From positions 1 to 9,990 of the forward strand of contig CAJGDB010000073.1 in assembly GCA_904502165.1 (NCBI GenBank): a DNA stretch of 9,990 nucleotides. Direction: 5' to 3'. Below, piece by piece: positions 1 through 9,400 of this stretch. Made by a program: the position numbers and the translations under genes. The notes below the pieces were generated by a model. That model was not told where the DNA came from, did no database searches, and saw only the letters and a list, made by a program, of their open reading frames with translations. Numbering within the stretch: the stretch's first letter is position 1; every line of letters starts with the position of its first letter. This stretch comes from an uncultured Akkermansia sp. (GTDB taxonomy: Bacteria; Verrucomicrobiota; Verrucomicrobiia; Verrucomicrobiales; Akkermansiaceae).

Positions 1-202
1 ATTTCCTGTTGCAGCGCGTTCATTGCAAAAAATTGTAAAAGAAAGGGTGCGATTTTTATGAATGCGAATATTTCCTCCCTCCTGCCGGGTGCTGCATGGC
101 CGATTTTCCTTTTTTTACCCTTCTGAGGCTCTTTTCCGACTCTGGTGAGGCGGAATTCCTGATTTTTTTGCTGGTATTTTTCGAAGAATTCCAGTTTTCT
201 GC

Positions 203-231
203 TTGCGTTGCGCGGGGCGTTTGGCTATGAT
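203..231 (+). promoter_or_regulatory. Candidate sigma70-type promoter of the giant gene
   Basis: TTGCGT (203-208) and TATGAT (226-231) are separated by exactly 17 bases. The -10 element matches TATAAT at 5 of 6 positions; the -35 element matches TTGACA only at its first three. Transcription would begin near 238-240 and leave a 5' leader of about 60 bases before the ATG at 300. Spacing and position fit, but the weak -35 box means this could be chance. Confidence 0.35.
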
Positions 232-247
232 GGTAAGGTATCATATT

Positions 248-253
248 GGGAGG
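248..253 (+). promoter_or_regulatory. Shine-Dalgarno-like GGGAGG, oddly placed
   Basis: GGGAGG is the only strong anti-16S match in the leader, yet it lies 46 bases before the chosen ATG at 300. It sits only 3 bases before another ATG (257), which is in a different frame. Two short stems could hide it: GGGAG (248-252) with CTCCC (268-272), or GGAGG (249-253) with CCTCC (283-287). They cannot form together. The bases directly before ATG 300 (CACAAAAACACTT) are A-rich and hold no Shine-Dalgarno. So the giant gene is either translated from a weak or unstructured A-rich site, or uses this element through a longer leader or coupling. Confidence 0.35.
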
Positions 254-299
254 ACTATGCCCTTCCGCTCCCAGGAATTTTACCTCCACAAAAACACTT

Positions 300-446
300 A
301 TGAAATTACACCTCCCGAAATTACTCCGCAATGCCGTGCTCGCCTGCATTACAGCCGTAGCCGGTATTTCCACTACTGTGGGTACAGCTACTGTATCTGG
401 TGTTGCCCTGGCCGCCCTGGCGGCTCCGCAGCAGGCTGCAGCTGCG
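300..446 (+). other. Signal peptide (Sec type, long)
   Basis: Residues 1-11 carry three basic residues (K2, K7, R10). Residues 12-42 are a long, Ala/Val/Leu/Ile/Thr-rich hydrophobic stretch. Residues 43-49 (PQQAAAA) end in an Ala-Ala-Ala site before E50, so cleavage is expected at about 47-49. At almost 50 residues it is longer than an average signal peptide, as is common for autotransporters. It shows export to the periplasm, and it supports ATG 300 as the start. Confidence 0.85.
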
Positions 447-3400
447 GAACTGACAACGATAGCCACGATGGATCAACTGGTGGCAGCCGGTACCATGCAG
501 GGCAATGTGGTAAACAAGTCCGGCAATGGTTATTCCTCTTATTACTTCAATGGCGAATCTGCCATCACGAATATTTCCAATGCGGCTGTGGTTTCCGCCA
601 TCACCAGCTCATCGGCTTCCAGCCGCGTGGTGGTTGCCGCCTGGGTCAAGGTGGACAGCGGGTCTGGTTTGGGGGCCATGTTTGGTTATGGTGGACAGAG
701 CAATGGCTTTATGTTCTGCGCCGGTGATGGCAATATGAAGCTGACGACGAAGGGGGTCGCCGATTTCAACCAAGGTGCTGGTGATAATCTTTCTGCTGGT
801 AATTGGCAACTGGTGGCTGTTACACTCGGCATGGGTGAAAAGCCCCGTTTCCATGTAGGTACGGCTTCTGGCAGCTATTACACTCATAATAGCGTAATGA
901 ATTCTATGGGTGCAACGGGGGAGGAAGCCGCTTTCCTTGCCATTGGTTCGGGTAATGCAGTGGCGCAGGGCGGCAACCTTGTCCGCGATGCTTTCAAGGG
1001 TGAGATTCAGAATCTGACAATCTTTACGGCTAATGGCGCGGTGAATACCAGCGATATTGCTGCCATCATGGGTACAACGGCTCCTTCTCTGAGTGCTATT
1101 GATTGGATCAGCTGGAATACCGCCAATGCAGATAATACCTGGAGTGGTGCCAACTGGGGTTCCCCCGCTGCAGCCTGGACGGCTGGTGGTGCTGCTTCTT
1201 TCTCCGGTGCGGGTGAAACGGTGCAGATTACGGAGGATATCGCCGCAGCCCATGTGACGCTGGTCGGCACAGGGTGGGCTTTCTCCGGTGAGGGTACCCT
1301 CACTGTAGAAAATTCCCTGACAGTGGGTGACGGCACCCAGGACACCAGCCTGAATCTCAGCAATTACGCCAATCTGGCAAGCGGCACCCTGGTGGAGGTG
1401 AAGAACCTGGGCACGCTTAACATTGGCGCCAAAGATTTTGACAATGTAAAACTCTATGCTGGTGCCACGCTCGAGATGAACACCGGTGCAGAGGTCGATT
1501 TCGATACAATCAAGCCTGTCTCGCATGTTGCCGGGTCAAAGCTTGTGATTACCGGTAGTGGTACTTCGGTATACACCACCAACTCAGGCTCTGATGGTTT
1601 CTTCAAGGGCTATGTTTCGGTGACGGATGGCGCATGCCTTGAACTCAGAAACGTTGATTCGCTGGGTTACAATGGCGGTGCCACAAAGAAGGTTACCATT
1701 CAAGATGCAACCCTGGCCCTTGCCGGCCGTACCACATTCAATACGGATATTGAGATGCTGGGTGGTGCCATTATTACTTCTTCGAGCAATAATAGTGGCA
1801 TAGGCTCGCAGAGTGATAATAATGTACCCATCATTCAGGTTCATAATAACGGAGAAGATAAGCTGGTATGGACGGTTTCCGGCACGGGTAACAAAGTGGA
1901 ATCCGGCGTGCGTATCCGCATGGATCGTGCACTGGATATCAATGTGAACGAGGGTTGCGAACTGACGATTGAAGGTACAACTGACAGGGCAAATACACTC
2001 ACCAAATCGGGTGCGGGTGTGCTGGCTCTTTCCGGCAGCCAGTTTGCTGATTCCCAAATCGAAGTAACGGGTGGTAAGCTTCGGCTTGATGGTACCTATG
2101 ACCGCGCCAAGGAAACTATTCTCACCAATGGTGGGCTGGAGGTCAGCGCCACAGGTGTTGTGAGCCTCAGCTCACTTTCCGGTTATGGCACAGTAGAGGT
2201 GAAAGCGGGTGGCTCGCTTACCCTTAATGCTGTAGATGTGACAGCCAGCCAGGCTCTTGTTGTCAATGGTAATGTTTCTGCAGGCAGGAACTTTGCGTGC
2301 ACCGGCGAAGGTGCGCTGCAGGTAAATGGTGTACTGAGTGTTGCAGACGGCGTGCTGACCATGAACGGCATGAACCTGGCGGCTACATCCTTCGACCTGT
2401 CGGACGGCGCTGAGCTTATCTACGGCAAGGGTGCTGTACTGGGTCTTGGTACTATCAGCTCGGCGGTCACGCTGAATGTTTACAATGTCCTCTCCTCTAT
2501 GGAGGCAGGCATTGATACTGGTATCTCTGCTACAGATGCAACGCTGGATTCCCTCAAGCAGCTCATTACTGTGGCGGGCTATGATTCCTCTGCCCTGACC
2601 TATGAAATCAGGGATGGCCGCCTCTGGCTCAGCAGCTCGGCCCAGGCGCAGACAGACTGGGATATCAACTGGGGGGCGTGCCTGAGTGGTACACCTGCCA
2701 CGGTGGTATCCAGGGGCCTGGAGGATTCGGATTTCGAGGCCAAAGACGATTGGAACGTTGTGAACCTGAGCGGTTCTACCTTTGATAACAATGGAGTCAT
2801 TGCTGTTGAGCTGACGGCCAATACAAAGCAGAATACGGTAGTTCTGGGTGGTATTCTGGATGCTGCAGGTAAGGATGCTTATGGTGAAACGCTGGAAAAG
2901 GAAGTGTGGATCAAGGCTACCGGCGGCTCATACAGCATGATTGCCGGCGGCAGCTGGAATGCCTGGTATCATCCGAATAATCCCAAGTGGGGCCGCATTC
3001 TTAATGGTGATACACACATTATGGTGGATGGCGCAGAAGTGGGCAACATCATTGGTGGCCACTACCAGGAGGACTTTGATGCCGTGCACGAAGGTGACAC
3101 CTACATCAGTGTTTACACGGATACTGTAAAGGGCTTCATTGTGGGTTCTGGCACAACCTGCCACCTCAATACCGTTACCCAGAATGGTGATACGCACATC
3201 TTTATTTACACTCCGCTGAGCAGCGATGCTACGAATATTCCCAATCAGAATAAGCTTGTAAACGATGTCCGCGGTGTTATCGGCGCCTCTGTAAAGGTTG
3301 CTAATCCCGAACAAAGTAAAGCTGTTCTGAATGGCAATACCCATATCACCATTGATATTGACAATGCCGCCGAGGGGGCTCAGTTTAACAAGATCATTGT

Positions 3401-6400
3401 GGGTGGTCATTACTGCTGGGATGGAACATATGTTGAAACGATCAATGGCAGCACCTATGTGACCATTGATGCTGAAAACGTCGCCTTCACGCAGGACGTC
3501 ATCGCGGGCTCGCGTCAGGATTTCTCGAATTCCTCCATCAGCGGCAGCACAAACCTGAGCATTAAGGGTGGTAATTTCACCACAGATGGCAAGACTGTCT
3601 ATGGCGGTTCCGTTCTCGAGGCGGCAGCAGGCGAGCTCAGCGTCGGCTCTGCCAATGTGGCGATTGAGGGCGGCACCATTGCCCGCCTGGTGGGTGGCTG
3701 CTATATCGGCAACTCAGACGAGGCTGCCGTCAACGGCAGAGTGGGTGACATTGCAGTAACCATCACCGGCGGTGAGGTGCAGAGCCTTATCGGCGGTACT
3801 ACCATTGAGCGTAACAAGGTTGATGGCACCTATGCCCAGGGTAACATTTCCATTAACCTGCAGGGTGGCACCGTGGGTGATGTATACGCCGCCGGCGAGC
3901 AGAAACGCGCCTCGAAGCTTACCGCCACCAGCACATCTGTGACCATTGGCAGCAATGTGACCATTGCCAACGGCAAGACAATTTCCGGCGGTTACAAGCT
4001 GGCAGAAGGTGCGACAGGTTCTACTGTGACCGGAGACAGCACCCTGGTGCTCAGCGGAGCCCAGGACCGCAGCGGAGTAATCTTCAAGGATTTCAATAAG
4101 ATTTCCGCCACAGCTGCTGCTACCGTGGGAACCTTGAGCAACACAGCTGCTGTGACCAAGACAGGCGCCGGTGTTCTGACTCTGGGAGCAGCCACGAACA
4201 GCCTGGCCGGCGGCCTGACCGTGAGCGAGGGCGGCCTGGCAACAGGTACTGCCAGCACACTGGGCGGAGCACTGACCATGAACAATGGTACTTCCCTGAA
4301 CCTGAGCGGTGGCGCACTGACTCTGGCTGGTGATGCTGGCGCAGCTCTCAGCCTTACTGGTGTGGCACTTACTCTTGACCAGTTGAGTGAAACCAACGTT
4401 CTGATGTCCGGTGTAAGCAGTCTGAATGGCTACACCTCCGGCGAGGTGGCTGCCAGCACCTACTTCTCCTCCATTGCCGGCGTGTCCAAGCTTGATTCCA
4501 GCAAGGTGAAGCTGGAGAACGGCAACCTGATTCTTATGGTTGAATTTGGCTCAACCCTCGTGTGGGATACCGCCAATAGCAACTGGGCTGTGGACGAACC
4601 TTTCAGCAGCGATGCCGATTTCATCGAAGGTGATAAGGCTTACTTCAATTCCCTGGGTACTGCCGGTGGTGTAACGGAATCTGTTACCATCAGTGGCACG
4701 GTGAAGCCCTCGCTTGTTTCCATTACCGCTGGTGAGGGTAATACCTATTCCTTCACTTCTTCCGCCGGCGGCCAGCTGGTGGCCAGCAATCTTACCATCG
4801 GGGCTGGCACAGCCCAGTTCGGTGAAGGTTCTATTTCCCTGGCAGATATCTCCAGCCTCACTGTCAACGGCACGCTGGATATTACCGCCCTCGGTACGGA
4901 TCTTGCTCTGATTCAGAAGCTGGCCAGCGAAGGCACCACGGGTGACGGCACGGTCAAGATTGCCCTTGGCTGGGCCACCTACGCGGCCGATGCTGTGGAG
5001 ACACTTCTGTTCGATGTGAATATCGAGGCGGTTGATGCCATCGAGATTCTGCGCGAAGGTGGTTCCATGCAGTGGGATGTAACGAAGAGCATCAAGGTTG
5101 TAGATGGGGACAATAGTGATAAGAATGGCGATGTGCTGGTTGGTCGCCATGTCAACATGACGGTCAAGGACGGCGGCTCCATTGATGCCGTTGGTGCTGT
5201 CAAGCTGGGTAATTCCGACGAGGGTTCCGGCAATACCGGCAGCATCCTGGTGCTGGAGGACGGCGGCTCCATCAAGGCTGATTCCATTGCTGAAGGTAAG
5301 GATTTTTGGGGAAATACATATGCCAGTTCCTTTGAGATGGAGGGTGGTACCCTTGAGCTTACCGGCACAGATGGCATTGCCTCACCGATTGCCGTGGAAA
5401 TCACCGGTGGTACACTGAAGGCCGATGCCAACAGCTGGGGTATCACGGGCACCATGACCGATGGAGCCAGCAACGCCAGCATCGGCGGCGCCACGATTGA
5501 GACCGGCGAAGGCACCATCACCATCGAAAATGCCAACCTGACCAGCGCGCTGACCAACAAGGGCAAGCTGACCCTGGCCGGCACGATCAACATTGTGGAT
5601 ACCACGGATTCTGCCTGGGCTCCGACCCCGGTTGCAGGCTCTGCCGTCTTCAAGGATGGTGCGGGCGTTGTCAGCACAGCCGGAAACGGTTTCTGCTACA
5701 GCACGCTGAACTACACCATCATCGGTACTGGAAGCACCGGTGTGACCACTGTGGATGGTGTGACCTGGCAGCTGAATGGCGAGGCTCTGGCCACAGGTTC
5801 CGCCTATGCTGATGGTGTGCTCACAGTGGTGGGTGCCCAGACAGAGGCTGACCGAGGCGTGTTCTATGTGAACAGCGGCGTAGTGAACTATGGTGGCACA
5901 GGCGCTGCTGACATGACTGGTGCCAGCTCCATCAGACTCAGCGGCGGCGAGCTGGTGCTCAACCAGGCACCGACCATCGGCATGACGGTGGATGCTGCCA
6001 GCAGCCTGACGATTGCTGCCGGCGTGACCCTGGCCAAGACTTCCATCACGGGGCAGACTGCCACCAACAAGGTGACTATGCAGGGTGCAGATGCCACGGC
6101 CGTGTTCAACATGGGCAGCACTGTCGATGTCACCGGGCTTGACTTTACCACCTTCGCCTGGAAGGGCACGGTGAAGGTAGCAAATGCTTCGGTTAGAGAT
6201 TTCGACTTTGATACACTGGGTCAGGCCGGCTCCTGGGTACAACTGGTCGGTGTTACCGGCTATCTGGAGGACGCAGATACCACTTACAACAGCAACCTGA
6301 TTCTGGGTAATGAAACCGGTGAATCGGTGGCTGCTATTACATATAACGATGGATATTCCAACAGGATATACACTTTTGCCGGTAGCATTAAGGGTACAGG

Positions 6401-9400
6401 TAATATTGTCAGCGTCAGAAATCAGAATAATGCTGCAGTAAAACATACCTTCACGGGTGATATTTCCGGTTGGACCGGTGCCATTGTGAATAACAATGCG
6501 AAATCTACTGTTGAGGCAACCTTCAGTGGTAATGCTACGACTATCAATGCAGACCTGACGAATACCGCCGGTACTTTCAATGTCACGGTTAACGGCACCA
6601 ATGCTACCACGTTTAAGGGCAATCTTTCCATCAGCAAGCTGACGGTAGCTGGTGGTGCGGATGTCACCATTTCGGCAAGCGATGCCAGTGGCGTGGCACT
6701 GTCGCATACCATAGGCACCATTGATAACTCCGGCACTCTTAGCGTCACCGGTTCTCTGGCGGCAGGGGCTGCTGTGACCAACAGCGGCACGCTGAGCCTG
6801 GCCAATGATACCACGCTTTCCAGACTGGCAAATACCAAGTCCGTAAACGCTAGCGGCAAGACTCTCACGGTGACCGGTGGCATTACCGGCATTGCAGAAG
6901 GTACCACGGCTCCCGAAGGCTACGGCATCACCGCCGGGGCTCTCACCCTGCAGGGTGCGTCCAACACCGTGGGTGACCTCACCCTGACCGGAGCCCTGAC
7001 CATGGGCACGGCCGATGTGGCCTCCACGCTGGTGAGCAGCGGTGAGCTGAGAATTGGCGGCGGTGTGAAGGTGAACAACCTGGCAGATTCCCTCATTACG
7101 GCTGGTTCGCTGGCAGGCGGTCTTACCTTCAATGTGGGCGAGAATCTGCTGACGGCCCTGGCTAATGGTGAGACCAAGAAGGTGACCCTGCTGACCCTGA
7201 CAACGGGTCTGGATGAGACCTCTGCGGCCGGTGTGCTGCTGGGTGCCCTGACCGAAGCCGGCACAGCTGACGTTGTGCAGACCAGCACGGACGGCCGCTA
7301 TGACTATACCCTCGGCTGGAATGATGACTACACCGAACTGACGCTTGAAGCGGTGGCCAGTGCCAACACCATCAAGTGGGAAGGCGATGTGGACGGCTCC
7401 TGGGCCAAGGCTGGGAACTGGGAGGGCGACCTCCTGCCCGATGCTGACTCCAACATTGTGATTGGTACGGCAGAAAACACCCTTGTTTCCCGCATTGCTG
7501 TGGAAGAGGCAGTAGAAATCAGCAACCTGACCGTTGAGGACTGGGCTGCTACCAGCACGCCCTATACCATGGGTTCCACCACAGGCGTAGGTTCGCTGGA
7601 TATTGCCAACAACCTGGTTGTGAATGGTGGTACGCTCAACCTGATGCTTGACACCGAAGTGGGTGGCAACATCACTGTGAGCAGCAAGGGTAAGCTTGGC
7701 GTGGAGTGCCTGGTTGAGGGTGACCTCATACGGCTTACCTCAGCTTCTGCCGCTTCCCTGACCAACAAGGGAATAGTGCAGGTGGGTGATAGTTTCGGAC
7801 TGACAATCGACGGGGCTGTGGATAACACCGGCGGTAGCATCGAAGTGAATGGTCATCTGTCTACAGGTGACTTCATCAATAAGTCGGTGGTGACATCTAC
7901 CTCCTTTGATGATGCTCTTTCCGGTGGTGTTGTCGAAGCCGTTCCGGGTGATGCAATTCCGGAGGGGGATATATTAGGTGAAGTGGGTGAAGCCAATGGC
8001 TCGGTCATGGAAGCCGGCTCCCTCATCATCGGAGAAACGGGTGGTGTGGTAATCAACGGCAATCTCGACAACACAGGCGGCTTTGTCGATGTACTCGGCG
8101 GCTCCCTGCATGTCGCCGGGAATGTCACTAATTCCATGGGCATTGCAGAAGATGCGGTACATGGCGGCATCATTGTAGTAATGGGGCTGCCTGTTGAGAA
8201 CGATGGTGTTGTGTCTAGTGCAGAAGTCACGATTGACGGCACGCTGGATAACACAGGTGGTCATATTGATGTGAAGTCCGGCAGCCTGACTACGGGCTCT
8301 GTCACGAATGCTGCCCTTGAGATTGAGGTCAATCAACCGGAGTTGGGTATTGATAGCTATATCAACTATGTTGGCGGCACCATCACCATTGGCGGTGGTC
8401 TGGCTGATGACGGCGAGACTCCTCTGGCTTCCATGACCGTGAATGGAAACCTGACAAACAACGGCGGTACCATCACCGTTGGCTCTGCCGATGATGCTGA
8501 GACCGAGGACAACGAAGCCACCTATGGCAGCCTTACCGTGACGGGTGACCTGACTCATTCCGGCGAGGGCGGCGTGCTGAAGGTGGAATCCGGATCCAGC
8601 CTGACGGTCGGAGGCTCGCTCACAGCCACCAATATGGAACTCGCCTTTGGCGGTGATGTACATGTCGGTGTTGAGGCCAACATCGGCACGCTGACCAACG
8701 ATGGTTCTCTGACGGTGGGTAAGGACGTAGATGGTGTTCTGACAGGGGGCTCCCTGACTGTTGATACCCTCTCCGGTAAGGGTGAAGTAACCGTGGGTGC
8801 GGGTGGCCGTCTGGATATTGCTAATGATGTGGAATTCCTTGGCACAATCAATAACAATGGCATCATTGCATCCGACAAGATTACCATCAGCCAGGCTACT
8901 GCTAATGGTGGTGATATTGAAACGGAATATCTGGTCATCGGTGGTCAGCTGGTTGACTCAACTGACCCTGAAACTGGTGATACTGTGCAGACATACGTTT
9001 CTGCTTCCGGTATTACGCTGGGAGATGTGGTGACGAGCGAAATCCGTTACGATAACCTGGATCTGCCGGTTGACGATAATGGCAATGATGTTCCCATCAT
9101 TACCATGAACAGCATCAAGGCCGATATCTCTGACGATGAGGCTCTGGCTGGCGTAACGGAGAAGGACATCACCGTGCACTTCACGCAGATGGAATCGATT
9201 GAAGGGGTGAAGAGCCTTGTCAGCACCCTGGATGATGTATTCGCTGCTAGTGGTGAGGAATCTGTTGTCTTCACTCTGCTTTCTGTGGGTACGGTTGATG
9301 ACAACGTGAGCGGTTTTGAACTGTCTCTCTTCGGTGAGACTGAAGAAGAACATAAGCTTCTTGTGCAGCAGCTGTGGCAGGGCGGTTACAAGCTGGACGA

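Larger units (their letters stand above)
1..299. other. Intergenic/leader region upstream of the giant gene
   Basis: No convincing gene is seen here. The stretch is richer in A and T runs than the coding part (for example the T run at 163-169). In the plus strand, frame 2 is open from the left edge to a TGA at 59-61 and would add about 19 residues; it could be the tail of an upstream gene or chance. On the minus strand an ATG at 23-21 opens a frame that leaves the window after seven codons, with no Shine-Dalgarno-like sequence before it; it could be the start of a divergent gene, but there is too little to judge. GGAATTCC at 152-159 is partly repeated as GAATTCC at 186-192. The right third carries the candidate promoter and ribosome-binding sequence listed separately. 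Confidence 0.6.

Noticed and set aside
1..23. Possible divergent gene starting with ATG at 23 on the minus strand
   Set aside because: Only seven codons are visible, with no Shine-Dalgarno-like sequence; too little to call.
2..61. Plus-strand frame from the left edge to TGA at 59-61 as the tail of an upstream gene
   Set aside because: About 19 residues without recognisable features; it could easily be chance.
128..170. Possible terminator before the T run at 163-169
   Set aside because: The only pairing next to the T run is the palindrome GGAATTCC, which leaves no loop; I could not find a stable stem.
339..347. Lipobox-like V-L-A-C (residues 13-16)
   Set aside because: The hydrophobic stretch before the Cys would be only about four residues, and a full hydrophobic core plus an Ala-Ala-Ala cleavage site follows. 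A standard signal peptide fits much better.
203..727. Plus-strand frame with a TTG start at 203 (or ATG 257) running to 727
   Set aside because: Its product past the first residues is a Trp/Cys/Gly/His-rich shadow of the adhesin in another frame. A short leader use of ATG 257 is kept only as a low-interest finding.
5382..6707. Minus-strand open frame of 441 codons, and other long minus-strand frames (609-1526, 4979-5677, 7974-8663 and more)
   Set aside because: They lie fully antisense to a continuous, well-supported coding frame, overlap one another in different frames, have odd low-complexity composition and show no recognisable domain. Skewed codon use in a Gly/Thr/Ala-rich gene opens such frames.
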